A stretch of DNA of 64,000 nucleotides from Mesorhizobium norvegicum. GTDB taxonomy: Bacteria > Pseudomonadota > Alphaproteobacteria > Rhizobiales > Rhizobiaceae. The notes below the pieces were generated by a model, which was given only the letters and a program-made list of their open reading frames with translations, was not told where the DNA came from and did not search any database. The stretch's first letter is position 1. Each line of letters starts with the position of its first letter. Positions 45,082 through 54,313 of this stretch are shown one piece after another. A program made the position numbers and the translations under genes. The DNA is taken from assembly GCF_004919685.1 (NCBI RefSeq), contig NZ_SMYZ01000060.1:1-64000 (forward strand), written 5' to 3'.

Positions 45082-46040
45082 TGACCGATGAAGTGAGGAC
45101 CATGCCGGCTGCCGCGCAACCGCGACTGATGCGCTGGTCCGTTGTGCTGCCTGGCCTGGCGGCGCTCGCCTTTTCGCTGGTGTTGCCGCAATTCGCCAAC
45201 GCCTATGTGACGGAGGTGGCGACCACGGCGCTGCTCTATGTCGTTCTGTGCCTCGGCCTCAACATTGTCGTCGGCTATGCCGGCCTGCTCGACCTCGGCT
45301 ACGCCGCCTTCTTCGCGGTGGGCGCCTACACGTCAGGCATCCTGACCGCGGAATTCGGGTTCAATTTCTGGCTCACCATCCCGGTCGCCATGGCGGCAGC
45401 CTGCGTGGCTGGCATCATCATCGGGGCTCCGACATTGAGACTGCGCAGCGACTATCTGGCGATCGTGACGCTGGGCTTTGGCGAGATCGTGCGCATCATC
45501 GCCCGCAACCTCGACATCACCGGTGGCGCCAGCGGCCTCATCGGCATCGAGCGGCCGGAGATCTTCGGCTTCAAGCTGATGCAGGTGCAGCATTTCTACT
45601 ATGCGTTCCTGGTGCTCGCGCTGCTCACCGCCTTCGTCTGCCTGAGCGTCGAGCGGTCGCGAATGGGACGAGCCTGGTTCTATGTTCGCTATGATGAGGA
45701 CGCCGCCGCCGGTATCGGCATCAACCGTGTCACGGCCAAGCTGCAGGCCTATATGATGGGCGCGGTGATCGCTTCCGTGGCGGGGTGCCTCTACGCCGCG
45801 AAGATGACGGCCATCTCGCCGGAGAGTTTCACCTTCAACCAATCGCTTCTCATCCTGCTCGGCGTCGTCCTGGGTGGCATGGGCCGCATTCCCGGCGTTG
45901 TGCTCGGTGCTGTTCTCGTGGCCCTGCTTCCGGAGGTGCTGCGCGGGGCGGGCACCTACCGTCCGCTGGTGACCGCGGTTGCGCTGCTGGCAATCATGCT
46001 CTTCAGGCCGAACGGGCTCTGGCCGGACAAGCGAGTTTGA
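45078..46040 (+). CDS. LIV-type ABC transporter permease (LivM-like)
   Basis: 320 residues, multiple membrane spans: LGLNIVVGYAGLLDLGYAAFFAVGAY, LRLRSDYLAIVTLGFGEI and LILLGVVLGGMGRIPGVVLGA are the LivM signature regions. It pairs with the preceding LivH and the following two ATPases. The start overlaps livH (ATGA) and the stop is 2 bp before livG. Confidence 0.88.
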   Translation: MMTDEVRTMPAAAQPRLMRWSVVLPGLAALAFSLVLPQFANAYVTEVATTALLYVVLCLGLNIVVGYAGLLDLGYAAFFAVGAYTSGILTAEFGFNFWLTIPVAMAAACVAGIIIGAPTLRLRSDYLAIVTLGFGEIVRIIARNLDITGGASGLIGIERPEIFGFKLMQVQHFYYAFLVLALLTAFVCLSVERSRMGRAWFYVRYDEDAAAGIGINRVTAKLQAYMMGAVIASVAGCLYAAKMTAISPESFTFNQSLLILLGVVLGGMGRIPGVVLGAVLVALLPEVLRGAGTYRPLVTAVALLAIMLFRPNGLWPDKRV

Positions 46041-46042
46041 CC

Positions 46043-46807
46043 ATGGCCTTGCTGGAAGTCCGCGATCTGCGCCTCAGTTTCGGAGGACTGAAAGTCCTTC
46101 ACGACATTTCGTTCTCGGTTGAGAAGGGCGCCATCAACAGTCTTATCGGGCCGAACGGGGCCGGCAAGACGTCGCTCTTCAATTGCCTGACCGGCTTCTA
46201 CAAGCCGAAGGGCGGCTCGATCCGCCTTAGCGGCCGGCCAATTACCGGTTTGCCGCCGCATCGCATCACCGCGCTCGGGCTCGCCCGCACGTTTCAGAAT
46301 ATCAGGCTGTTCAAGGAAATGACCGTTCTGGAAAACGCCATGTCCGGCCAGCATTGCCGCAGCCGCCACGGCATTGTGTCGGCGATCCTGCACTTGCCGG
46401 CACAGCGGCGCGAGGAGGAGGCGATCCGCGCGACCGGCATGCGCTGGCTCGATTTCGTCGGCATCGAGCAGCATGCGCATCGCCGCGCCGGCGGTCTTTC
46501 CTATGGCGATCAGCGGCGGCTCGAACTCGCAAGGGCTTTGGCGTCGACGCCCGAACTCATCTTGCTGGACGAGCCTGCCGCCGGCTTGAACGAGCGCGAG
46601 AAGCTGGACCTTGTGCACCTGATCCGCCGCATCCGTGACGAAACCGGCGTCACGGTCCTGCTGATCGAGCACGATATGGGCCTGGTCATGCAAGTGTCGG
46701 AGAAGATCGTGGTGTTCGACTACGGTCAGAAGATCGCCGACGGGTCGCCGGAGGCCGTGCGAGCAGACCCCAGGGTCATCGAAGCCTATCTGGGTACGGA
46801 GGAATGA
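46043..46807 (+). CDS. LIV-type ABC transporter ATPase (LivG-like)
   Basis: 254 residues: Walker A GPNGAGKTS, the LivG-specific insert with ARTFQNIRLFKEMTVLEN, signature LSYGDQRRLELARALA, Walker B LILLDEPAAGLN and switch His IEHDMGLVM. It overlaps livF by 4 bp. Confidence 0.9.
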   Translation: MALLEVRDLRLSFGGLKVLHDISFSVEKGAINSLIGPNGAGKTSLFNCLTGFYKPKGGSIRLSGRPITGLPPHRITALGLARTFQNIRLFKEMTVLENAMSGQHCRSRHGIVSAILHLPAQRREEEAIRATGMRWLDFVGIEQHAHRRAGGLSYGDQRRLELARALASTPELILLDEPAAGLNEREKLDLVHLIRRIRDETGVTVLLIEHDMGLVMQVSEKIVVFDYGQKIADGSPEAVRADPRVIEAYLGTEE

Positions 46808-47535
46808 TGGACGCCGAAATCGTTCTTTCCGCGGACCGCATCGTCGCGCGCTATGACGGCATCGAAGCTCTTCATGGCGTCAGCCTTTCGGTCAAGCGCG
46901 GCCAGATCGTCGCCCTGCTTGGCGCGAACGGTGCGGGCAAGAGCACCACGCTGCGCACGCTGTCGGGCCTTGTTGCCGCATCCTCTGGAAGTGTCCGCTT
47001 CCTGGGCGAGGACATAACCAGGGTTCCTGCCCATCGCCTGCCGCATCGCGGGCTCGTCCACGTCCCGGAGGGAAGGCGTATCTTCGGCGACATGACGATC
47101 AAGGAGAACCTTGACCTCGGCTCGTTTACGCTTGCCGACGACGTCGAGCGCCGGCGACGGCTGGACCACGTTTTTGAGCTCTTCCCCATCCTGGCGCGCA
47201 GACAGAATGGCGATGCAAGGAACCTCTCGGGCGGTGAGCAGCAGATGCTGGCGATCGGCAGGGCCCTCATGGCCGCGCCCAAGGTGCTCTTGCTCGATGA
47301 GCCTTCCATGGGCCTGGCGCCGCAACTGATCAAGGAAGTCATGAACATCGTGCAGCGCCTCAATCGCGAAGGCGTGACCATCCTGCTCGTGGAGCAGAAC
47401 AGCAAAGTCGCCTTGAAATTCGCCGACTACGGCTATGTGCTCAAAGCCGGGCGCGTCGTTCTTGAGGGCCTTGGCAGCGATCTCGCGAGTAATGAAGCGG
47501 TCATCAGCGCCTATCTAGGCGGCGTCGCCGCCTAA
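46804..47535 (+). CDS. LIV-type ABC transporter ATPase (LivF-like)
   Basis: 243 residues: Walker A GANGAGKST, VPEGRRIFGDMTIKENL, signature LSGGEQQMLAIGRALM, Walker B VLLLDEPSMGLAP and LVEQNSKVALKFADYGYVL. It is the last gene of the five-gene LIV operon starting at 42941. A convergent LysR gene follows after 42 bp. Confidence 0.9.
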   Translation: MMDAEIVLSADRIVARYDGIEALHGVSLSVKRGQIVALLGANGAGKSTTLRTLSGLVAASSGSVRFLGEDITRVPAHRLPHRGLVHVPEGRRIFGDMTIKENLDLGSFTLADDVERRRRLDHVFELFPILARRQNGDARNLSGGEQQMLAIGRALMAAPKVLLLDEPSMGLAPQLIKEVMNIVQRLNREGVTILLVEQNSKVALKFADYGYVLKAGRVVLEGLGSDLASNEAVISAYLGGVAA

Positions 47536-47577
47536 GGTCCGGTCTCTTCTTCAGAGGCTACTTTCGGGCGACATGCA

Positions 47578-48528
47578 TCAGCGCCCCCAGACGACGGCAT
47601 TCTCGTGCCGTTTGATGATGTGCTTCAGATTCTCGAAGGCGGTCGTGACGTGGCCGGCGAAGCGCTCTGCCGCCGGCGAGCGTGGTCCGCTGACCCGGCG
47701 CAGGATGCCGAGTGAGCGGCTGGGCTGCGGGATTTCATAGGGCAGCACCGTAACCCGGTTCTCCTTGCGCTGCGCGAAGACCACGGAGAATGGCAGCACT
47801 GCCAGCGCATCGGTTTCGGCAAGGAAGTTGATCACGCTCATCAGCGAGCCTCCCGAATAGCGGATGTTCAGGTCCGACATGCCGATGCTCATCAGGATCA
47901 TCTGCAGGTCCGACATCAGCGGAGAGCCGGGCAGGGGAGCCACCCAGGGAAAGCTGGTCAGGTCATGCGCCCTGAGGCGGCGATTTCGCAGCAGGGGATG
48001 GTCGGGCCGGCAAGCCACGACGTTGCGTCCGGGCAGGATCTCGGTGAATTCGAAGCCGGGTCCAAGGTCGAGCACGCCGATCGGCACGATGCCGAGGTCG
48101 ATCTGGTTGCTCTCCAGCGCCGCGACCATCTCGGGCAGGTTCATATAGCTTTGCTGAACGGTGACCTCGGGTTCGAGTTTCTGGAATTCCCCTATCATCC
48201 GGCTGATCATCGCATCCATGAAGAAAGGCACGCCGCCGACACGGACGACGCCCTTCGTGCCTTTCATGAAGCCCTGCACCGCATCCGACGCCTTGCGCGA
48301 CGCGGTGATGATCGTGCGGCCCTGCGCCGCCAGCTGGAAGCCGAGCGGTGTCGCCTGCAACGGCCGGCGGCCCTTGAGGAAGAGCGGCTCACCCACCCGC
48401 GCCTCCAGCATGGCCAGCGATCGGCTGACCGCCGGCTGGGTCAGGCCCAGCATGGCGGCTCCTTCCGACACGCCGCCGGCATCCAGCACCGCGGCGAGCT
48501 GCATGAGGTGGCGCTCGTTCAGCTTCAT
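47578..48528 (-). CDS. LysR-family regulator of the aromatic cluster
   Basis: 316 residues. N-terminal winged helix LMQLAAVLDAGGVSEGAAML, LTQPAVSRSLAMLEARVGEPLF; effector domain with VRVGGVPFFMDAMISRMIGEF. It is divergent from the intradiol dioxygenase gene (93 bp between start codons), so it probably activates the catabolic operon in response to an aromatic or muconate/maleylacetate-type inducer. Confidence 0.87.
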   Translation of the reverse strand: MKLNERHLMQLAAVLDAGGVSEGAAMLGLTQPAVSRSLAMLEARVGEPLFLKGRRPLQATPLGFQLAAQGRTIITASRKASDAVQGFMKGTKGVVRVGGVPFFMDAMISRMIGEFQKLEPEVTVQQSYMNLPEMVAALESNQIDLGIVPIGVLDLGPGFEFTEILPGRNVVACRPDHPLLRNRRLRAHDLTSFPWVAPLPGSPLMSDLQMILMSIGMSDLNIRYSGGSLMSVINFLAETDALAVLPFSVVFAQRKENRVTVLPYEIPQPSRSLGILRRVSGPRSPAAERFAGHVTTAFENLKHIIKRHENAVVWGR

Positions 48529-48621
48529 AGCAAAACGCTATACAAGGGACGTCACATCTCATCAAGCATCGCGTCGGGCCGTGCTATCTCGCTTGGCAAG
48601 GGGAAGGGAGGCCCCGGCGGA

Positions 48622-49527
48622 ATGCACGGCCAGCACGACCCGAAGAGGGATGAGTTCCCCAAGGCGATCTCGACGCAGGCCGAGGAATTCTCGCGGCGTC
48701 TGACAGCAATGGGCCAGTCCCGCCTGGCGGCGGCGGCGCAGGCAGCAGTGGATGGTTTGCACGCGCTGATCGTGGAGTTGCGGCCCTCCGGCGAGGAATT
48801 CCGCCAGGCGATCGATTTTCTGACCGAGGTTGGCCACTACGCCGATGCGCGGCGCCAGGAATGGGTGCTGTTCGCCGACGTCCTGGGCGTGTCTTCGCTG
48901 ATCGAGGATCAGAACAGCCCGCGCCCCGCCGGGGCGACACCAAACACCCTGGCCGGGCCCTTCTACCGGGCCGATGTGCCGGAGATGCCGCCCGGCGCGA
49001 ACATCTCGCGCGATCACAAGGGCGAGCCGCTGGAGGTTGCGGGCCGGATCGTCGCGCTCGACGGCGCGGGGATCGGCGATGCGATGGTCGAGATCTGGCA
49101 GGCCAATGCCGAGGGTCTCTACGAGAACCAGGAACCCGACCGGCAGCCGGAATTCAATCTGCGCGGACGGTTCCGTACCGATCCGCAGGGACGGTTCCGC
49201 TTCGCGACTGTGAAGCCGAAGGGCTACACGCTGCCGTCGGACGGACCGGTCGGTCAATTGATGTCAGCGCTTGGCCTTGGCCTCGAGCGGCCGGCCCATA
49301 TCCATTTTCGCGTCTCGGCGGAGGGCTTCGAAACGCTGACCACCCACATCTTCGACCGGTCGGACCCTGCGATCGGCCGGGATGCGATCTTCGGGGTCAA
49401 ACCCGAACTCATGGCCGAGTTCCGCGCGCTGCCGCCCAATGCAGGAAAGCGGAAGTACGCGCTCGACCTCAACCTCGTGCTCTGCCCGCAGCGGCGGGGC
49501 GAAACCGAAACCTCTGGGAGGAGATGA
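48622..49527 (+). CDS. Intradiol ring-cleavage dioxygenase (hydroxyquinol 1,2-dioxygenase-like)
   Basis: 301 residues. An N-terminal helical dimerisation domain (about 1-105) precedes the beta-sandwich catalytic domain. Fe(III) ligands by family pattern are Tyr167 (EGLYEN), Tyr202 (KGYTLP), His226 and His228 (RPAHIHF). It cleaves a catechol or hydroxyquinol between the hydroxyls; the downstream maleylacetate reductase argues for hydroxyquinol, which gives maleylacetate. GGAGGCCCCGGCGGA precedes ATG 48622. A paralogue lies at 58768, probably with different specificity. Confidence 0.85.
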   Translation: MHGQHDPKRDEFPKAISTQAEEFSRRLTAMGQSRLAAAAQAAVDGLHALIVELRPSGEEFRQAIDFLTEVGHYADARRQEWVLFADVLGVSSLIEDQNSPRPAGATPNTLAGPFYRADVPEMPPGANISRDHKGEPLEVAGRIVALDGAGIGDAMVEIWQANAEGLYENQEPDRQPEFNLRGRFRTDPQGRFRFATVKPKGYTLPSDGPVGQLMSALGLGLERPAHIHFRVSAEGFETLTTHIFDRSDPAIGRDAIFGVKPELMAEFRALPPNAGKRKYALDLNLVLCPQRRGETETSGRR

Positions 49528-49530
49528 CCG

Positions 49531-50490
49531 ATGGCACGTGTCAGCGGCTACCACCATTTGACGCTCTCGACCGACAGCGCTCAGGAAGATTTTGATTTCT
49601 ATACCAAGGCACTGGGCCTGCATTCGGTGAAGCGCACCGTCTTGTTCGACGGCGTCATCCCTGTTTATCACCTCTATTACGGCTCGCCCAACGGTGATGC
49701 CTCGACGATCATCACTACCTTCCCGTTTCGCAAGCCAGGCGTCTATGGCCGCCGCGGGACCAACCAGTCACGCACCATCATGCAGTCGATCCCCAAGGGG
49801 GCCGCGGATTTCTGGGTGGACCGGTTGAACGCGCGCGGCATCGAGGCCATCAAGATCACCCGTTTTGGCGCCGACCGTGCGGCTTTCGCACATCCCTGCG
49901 GCATCCCGCATGAGCTGGTGGAAAGCGACAGGGATCCACGTACGCCCATCACCAACGAGGCGCAGGGCATCGGCAAGGCCCATGGCATCAAGGGAATCTA
50001 CGGCGCCGTGGTTGCGGTGATGGACCGCACCGCCATGGACGACTTCCTGACCATCGCGTTGCCGCTGGAGAAAGAGGCCGACGACCACGAGGGGCTCGTG
50101 TTCCGCGTGCCGGATGCGACCGGCGTCGCGCAGCGCGTGGAGGTCATTGTCGACCGCGACAGCCCGCAGGGCACCTGGACGCTGGCGGGCGGCACGATCC
50201 ACCACCTCGCCCTCAACACCGGCGACGAAGAGAACCAGTTGAAACTGCGCGCTCATATCGAGGGCCTCGGCTTCACGGATATATCGGAGCAGAAGGACCG
50301 CAACTACTTCAAGTCCTGCTATGTCCGCTCGCCCGGAGGCGCGCTGTTCGAAATTGCCTGGACCACGCCGGAAGGCTGGGCCAAGGACGAGCTCCCGGGC
50401 CAGATCGGCAAGACGCTGGTCTTCCCGCCATGGTTCAAGGACCGCGAGAGCGAATTGCAGGCCGGCCTGGAAGAGGCGGATTTCGCGTGA
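49531..50490 (+). CDS. VOC ring-cleaving dioxygenase, MhqO/LinE-like
   Basis: 319 residues in two VOC modules: GYHHLTLSTDSAQEDFDFYTKALGL at the start and GTIHHLALNTGDEENQ near residue 225, with a late Glu in GGALFEIAWTTPEG. The family (MhqO, MhqE, LinE) includes hydroquinone- or methylhydroquinone-linked extradiol dioxygenases; His, His and Glu of these segments would bind Fe(II). A GGAGG site lies before ATG 49531, 3 bp after the previous stop. The following alpha/beta hydrolase is the MhqD counterpart, as in the Bacillus mhqNOD operon. Confidence 0.83.
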   Translation: MARVSGYHHLTLSTDSAQEDFDFYTKALGLHSVKRTVLFDGVIPVYHLYYGSPNGDASTIITTFPFRKPGVYGRRGTNQSRTIMQSIPKGAADFWVDRLNARGIEAIKITRFGADRAAFAHPCGIPHELVESDRDPRTPITNEAQGIGKAHGIKGIYGAVVAVMDRTAMDDFLTIALPLEKEADDHEGLVFRVPDATGVAQRVEVIVDRDSPQGTWTLAGGTIHHLALNTGDEENQLKLRAHIEGLGFTDISEQKDRNYFKSCYVRSPGGALFEIAWTTPEGWAKDELPGQIGKTLVFPPWFKDRESELQAGLEEADFA

Positions 50491-51146
50491 GTTCAGGCAG
50501 CGGTCCGCTCCGGCTTGGGCCAAGGGGCCCGGAGGCGAAGGCGATTTGCGTCTTCGTCCACGGCCGCGGCCAATCGCCCGAAGAGATGCAGTCCCATGTG
50601 CTGTCGCGGCTTTCCGCGTCTGCCGTGGCCTTCATCCTGCCGCGCGCACCGCTCGGCATGTGGTGGGAGGCGCGTGCCGTCGACCCGTTGACGCCGGTCG
50701 CCCGCGCGCAGCTTTCCGACGCGCTCGACCACCTTGCGGCCGCCGTGGTCGCGGCGCGGGCGGAACTGCCCGGACTGCCGCTGCTTCTCGCGGGCTTCTC
50801 GCAAGGGGCGTGTCTCTCGATCGAATATCTCTGCGCGGGACTGCCGCCGCCGGACGCTTTGGTGGCCTTCACGGGCTGCCGTGTCGGTGTTCCGGCGGAC
50901 GAAAGGTCCGAGGCCGGGCCGGCCGGAATGCCGATCTATCTTTCCGGTGGCGATGCCGATCCCTGGATTCCGGTCTCGGCGTTTGCCGATGCCGCGCAAT
51001 CGCTGGGCCGGATTGGCGCGAGCCTGCGGGCCGATCTGTTCCCGGGCCGCGGCCATGAGGTCTCGGACGCCGAGATTGCCATGCTGGGCACGATCCTCGA
51101 CGACCTCGCGGCAGGGCGTGGCCCGCGTATGGAGGCGGCGCGATGA
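50487..51146 (+). CDS. Phospholipase/carboxylesterase-family hydrolase, MhqD-like
   Basis: 219 residues: VFVHGRGQSPEEM (oxyanion side), nucleophile Ser in GFSQGACLS, Asp in GGDADPWIP and His in GRGHEVSD complete the triad of this small alpha/beta hydrolase family. GTG 50487 overlaps the VOC gene stop (GTGA). The VOC-hydrolase pair matches mhqO-mhqD type operons for quinone or hydroquinone breakdown, so it may hydrolyse a ring-fission product or ester. Confidence 0.82.
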   Translation: MSSGSGPLRLGPRGPEAKAICVFVHGRGQSPEEMQSHVLSRLSASAVAFILPRAPLGMWWEARAVDPLTPVARAQLSDALDHLAAAVVAARAELPGLPLLLAGFSQGACLSIEYLCAGLPPPDALVAFTGCRVGVPADERSEAGPAGMPIYLSGGDADPWIPVSAFADAAQSLGRIGASLRADLFPGRGHEVSDAEIAMLGTILDDLAAGRGPRMEAAR

Positions 51147-52207
51147 TGGACAGCTTCATCTTTCCGGGCCTGACGACACGGGTGGTCTTCGGTGCCGGCA
51201 CCATGGCTCGCGTCGAGGAGGAAGTCCGGCGGCTCGGCCATGACAAGGTGATGGTGCTGTCGACACCGCATCAGAAGGGCGATGCGGAAAGACTGGCCGC
51301 AAGCCTTGGCGGCCTCGCCGCCGGGATCTTTGCCGGCGCGGTCATGCATACCCCCGTCGAGGTTACGGAAAAAGCCGTCGATGCCTTCCGCACCAGCGGT
51401 GCTTCGGCGGTCGTCAGCCTCGGCGGCGGCTCGACCACCGGGCTCGGCAAGGCCATTGCCGTGCGCACGGGCGCCGACCAGGTGGTCATTCCCACCACCT
51501 ATGCCGGCTCGGAAATGACCGACATCCTGGGTGAGACGGCGGCCGGCGAGAAGACCACCCGCCGCTCGCCGGACATTCGCCCCGAGACGGTGATCTACGA
51601 CGTCGATCTGACACTGAGCCTGCCGGTAGGTCTCACCGTCACCTCGGCGATGAACGCGATCGCCCATGCGATGGAGGCCTTCTATGCCCCCGATCGCAAT
51701 CCGGTGATCGTGCTGATGTGCAGGGATGCCATGGTTGCCTTCCGGGACGGCATTCCAAGGCTGATCGGTGATCCGCGGGATCGCGCGGCGCGGACGCAGG
51801 CGCTCTATGCGGCGTGGTGCTGCTCGATCGCGCTTGGCTATGTCTCGATGGCGCTGCATCACAAGCTGGCGCATGTCTTCGGCGGCTCGTTCGACACGCC
51901 GCATGCCGAAACCCACGCCATCCTGCTGCCGTACACGACCGCCTTCAACGAAGCGGCGGTGCCCGATCTGCTGCGCCCGATCGCCGATGCATTCGGTGGC
52001 GGCTCGGCGGGCGGGGGGCTCTGGGATTTCGCTCAGTCCGTCGGCTCGCCGCTGAGCCTGAAGGCGATCGGCATCGAGGAGGCCGATCTCGACCGCGCGG
52101 CGGCGATCGCGGTGAAGAATGCCTATGCGAATCCGAGGCCGATCGACCCGGGATCGATAAGGGAACTCCTTCAGGCGGCGTGGGAGGGACGCCGTCCGGG
52201 GGACTAA
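51143..52207 (+). CDS. Maleylacetate reductase
   Basis: 354 residues of the iron-type alcohol dehydrogenase superfamily, maleylacetate reductase branch: RVVFGAGTMARVEEEV, SLGGGSTTGLGKAIA, PTTYAGSEMTDILGET, MNAIAHAMEAFYA, LHHKLAHVFGGSFDTPHAETHA. It reduces maleylacetate to 3-oxoadipate with NAD(P)H, the step after hydroxyquinol 1,2-dioxygenase. The start overlaps the hydrolase stop by 4 bp. Confidence 0.87.
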   Translation: MMDSFIFPGLTTRVVFGAGTMARVEEEVRRLGHDKVMVLSTPHQKGDAERLAASLGGLAAGIFAGAVMHTPVEVTEKAVDAFRTSGASAVVSLGGGSTTGLGKAIAVRTGADQVVIPTTYAGSEMTDILGETAAGEKTTRRSPDIRPETVIYDVDLTLSLPVGLTVTSAMNAIAHAMEAFYAPDRNPVIVLMCRDAMVAFRDGIPRLIGDPRDRAARTQALYAAWCCSIALGYVSMALHHKLAHVFGGSFDTPHAETHAILLPYTTAFNEAAVPDLLRPIADAFGGGSAGGGLWDFAQSVGSPLSLKAIGIEEADLDRAAAIAVKNAYANPRPIDPGSIRELLQAAWEGRRPGD

Positions 52208-52234
52208 GAACAAAACAAGAGGGAGGAACCACAC

Positions 52235-53509
52235 ATGATCACAAGACGCAGCCTACTGAAAGCCTCGGCGGCGACAGGCCTGGCGCTGGCCGGTTCGCGC
52301 CTGGCGACGCCAGCCATCGCGCAAGGCGCCAAGATCCGTCTGGGCTATGTTTCGCCACAGACGGGGCCACTCGCCGGCTTCGCGGAGAGCGATGCCTACA
52401 ACATCAAGGCCTTCCTCGCTTCCGAGGCGGGCAAGAACTTCGAGGTCATCGTCAAGGACAGCCAGTCGAACCCCAATCGCGCGGCCGAGGTGGCGAAGAG
52501 CCTGATCGTCGATGACGAGATCAACCTGATGCTCGTCGGCTCGACGCCCGAGAACACCAACCCGGTGGCCACCACCTGCGAGGCGGAGGGCATGCCGGTC
52601 ATCTCGACGATGGCGCCGTGGCAGCCCTGGTTCATCGGCCAGCAGGGCAATCCGGCCGATCCGTCCTCGTGGAAGCCCTTCAACTTCGCCTATCATTATT
52701 TCTGGGGTCTCGAAGACATCATCGCCGTCTACACCGGCATGTGGAAGCAGCTTTCCACCAACGGCAAGGTGGGCGGGCTGTTCCCCAACGATGCCGACGG
52801 CAATGCGTGGGGCGACCCGAAGAACGGGTTGAAGCCCGGCCTCGATGCCGCCGGTTTCAGCCTTGCCGATCCTGGTCGCTATCAGAACCTCTCGGACGAT
52901 TTCACCGCGCAGGTCAACGCCTTCAAGGCGGCCAATGCCGAGATCGTCACCGGTGTGGTCATTCCGCCCGACTTCACCACCTTCTGGAACCAGGCCCGCC
53001 AGCAGGGCTTCAAGCCCAAGGCAGTGACGGTGGCCAAGGCGATCCTCTTCCCGCAATCGGTCGAGACGCTCGGCGATGCCGGCCACAACCTCTCGTCCGA
53101 GGTCTGGTGGTCGGCCTCGCATCCGTTCAAATCGTCCGTGACCGGCGAGAGTTCGGCGGAACTCGCGGCGGATTTCACCGCCAAGACCGGGCGTCCCTGG
53201 ACCCAGCCGATCGGCTTTGTCCATTCGTTGTTCGAAGTGGCGGCCAATGTCATGGGCCGCGTTTCGGATCCGACCAATGCCGAGGCGATCGCGACGGCGA
53301 TAGCGGCCACGGACATGACGACCGTGGTGGGCAAGGTGGCCTGGAGCGGTGCGGGACTGCCGCCTTTCGCCGCGAAGAACGTCTGCAAGACGCCGCTCGT
53401 TGGCGGGCAGTGGCGCAAGAAGACCGGCGGCGGCTTCGATCTGGTGATCGTCGAAAACGCCGGCGCTTCCGAGATTCCCGCCGCCGGCAAGATGGAAGCC
53501 CTGGCCTGA
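52235..53509 (+). CDS. LIV-type ABC substrate-binding protein with Tat-type signal
   Basis: 424 residues. The twin-arginine-like leader TRRSLLKASAATGLALAG ends near PAIAQ. The mature part (IRLGYVSPQTGPLAGF, KDSQSNPNRAAEVAK, NFAYHYFWGLED, QQGFKPKAVTVAKA, SEVWWSASHPFKSS) is a divergent LIV-type binding protein, clearly paralogous to the one at 60544. Its position between maleylacetate reductase and the transporter genes suggests an aromatic or phenolic acid ligand. GGGAGGA precedes ATG 52235. Confidence 0.85.
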   Translation: MITRRSLLKASAATGLALAGSRLATPAIAQGAKIRLGYVSPQTGPLAGFAESDAYNIKAFLASEAGKNFEVIVKDSQSNPNRAAEVAKSLIVDDEINLMLVGSTPENTNPVATTCEAEGMPVISTMAPWQPWFIGQQGNPADPSSWKPFNFAYHYFWGLEDIIAVYTGMWKQLSTNGKVGGLFPNDADGNAWGDPKNGLKPGLDAAGFSLADPGRYQNLSDDFTAQVNAFKAANAEIVTGVVIPPDFTTFWNQARQQGFKPKAVTVAKAILFPQSVETLGDAGHNLSSEVWWSASHPFKSSVTGESSAELAADFTAKTGRPWTQPIGFVHSLFEVAANVMGRVSDPTNAEAIATAIAATDMTTVVGKVAWSGAGLPPFAAKNVCKTPLVGGQWRKKTGGGFDLVIVENAGASEIPAAGKMEALA

Positions 53510-53515
53510 CGCTGC

Positions 53516-53542
53516 CGAGGGCGGCTGATGCCGCCGCCCTCG
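53516..53542 (+). promoter_or_regulatory. Intercistronic hairpin after the binding-protein gene
   Basis: A perfect 10-bp stem (CGAGGGCGGC and its complement) with a 7-base loop, just after the binding-protein stop and without a T-run. It is in the same position as the hairpin at 44064, so it likely has the same role in differential expression. Confidence 0.6.
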
Positions 53543-53563
53543 TTCGGCGCAATCCAAGGATCG

Positions 53564-53591
53564 TAGCCCAAGAATGGTAGCCCAAGAATGG
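53564..53591 (+). repeat. 14-bp tandem duplication at a gene start
   Basis: TAGCCCAAGAATGG occurs twice in direct succession (53564-53577, 53578-53591). The first copy's ATG leads to an early stop; the second copy contains the ATPase gene start. Confidence 0.85.
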
Positions 53592-54313
53592 CAGCAATGA
53601 TGCTCAGGCTGGAAAACGTCTCGAAATCGTTCGGCGCCCTGAAGGTTACGGATGGCGTGACCGTCACGGTTCCGCGCGGCGAGGCGTTGGGCATCATCGG
53701 TCCGAACGGGGCCGGAAAATCGACGCTCTTCAACCTGATCACCGGCAATTTGTTTGCAAATGAGGGTCGCATCGAATTCCTCGGCCGCGACGTGACCCGT
53801 GCTCCGGCCATGGAGCGGGTGCGCATGGGCGTCGGCCGCAGCTTCCAGATTCCGCAGCCTTTCGAGGGGCTGACCGTGTTCGAGAATCTCCTGACTGCCG
53901 CCGCCTTCGGCCGGGGCGGACGCGAGGCCGAAATGGTCGACGATTGCGCTGGTATCCTCGAGGAGGCGGAGCTTCTGAGGAAGGCCAACGTCGTGGCCGG
54001 CTCGCTCAGCCTTCTCGATCGCAAGCGCCTTGAACTCGCCCGCGCCTTGGCGACGGGCCCCGAGCTTCTGCTCCTGGACGAGATCGCCGGCGGTCTGACG
54101 GAGGGCGAATGCAAGGCCCTGGTCGCAACGATCAGAGCCATCCACGCGAGGGGAACCACCATCATCTGGATCGAGCATGTGCTGCATGCCCTGACGTCGG
54201 TGGTCGAGCGGCTTCTCGTGCTGGATTTCGGGCGCGTGATCGGGATCGGTGCGCCCGATGAGATCATGGCCTCGAAGGCGGTTCGCGAAATCTATCTGGG
54301 GCTCGAGGTCTGA
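53588..54313 (+). CDS. LIV-type ABC transporter ATPase (LivG-like)
   Basis: 241 residues: Walker A GPNGAGKST, GRSFQIPQPFEGLTVFENLL, signature variant LSLLDRKRLELARALA, Walker B LLLLDEIAGGL and IWIEHVLHALTSV. The signature loop departs from LSGGQ, as it also does in the paralogue at 61874. The start is uncertain: ATG 53588, 53597 and 53600 are in frame, and the tandem 14-bp duplication moves AAGGA (53557) far upstream. The stop overlaps the next ATG. Confidence 0.87.
   Translation: MAAMMLRLENVSKSFGALKVTDGVTVTVPRGEALGIIGPNGAGKSTLFNLITGNLFANEGRIEFLGRDVTRAPAMERVRMGVGRSFQIPQPFEGLTVFENLLTAAAFGRGGREAEMVDDCAGILEEAELLRKANVVAGSLSLLDRKRLELARALATGPELLLLDEIAGGLTEGECKALVATIRAIHARGTTIIWIEHVLHALTSVVERLLVLDFGRVIGIGAPDEIMASKAVREIYLGLEV

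Noticed and set aside
52253-54187. Long minus-strand frame opposite the second binding protein and ATPase
   Set aside because: Its translation is low-complexity antisense of well-recognised ABC genes; no family match.
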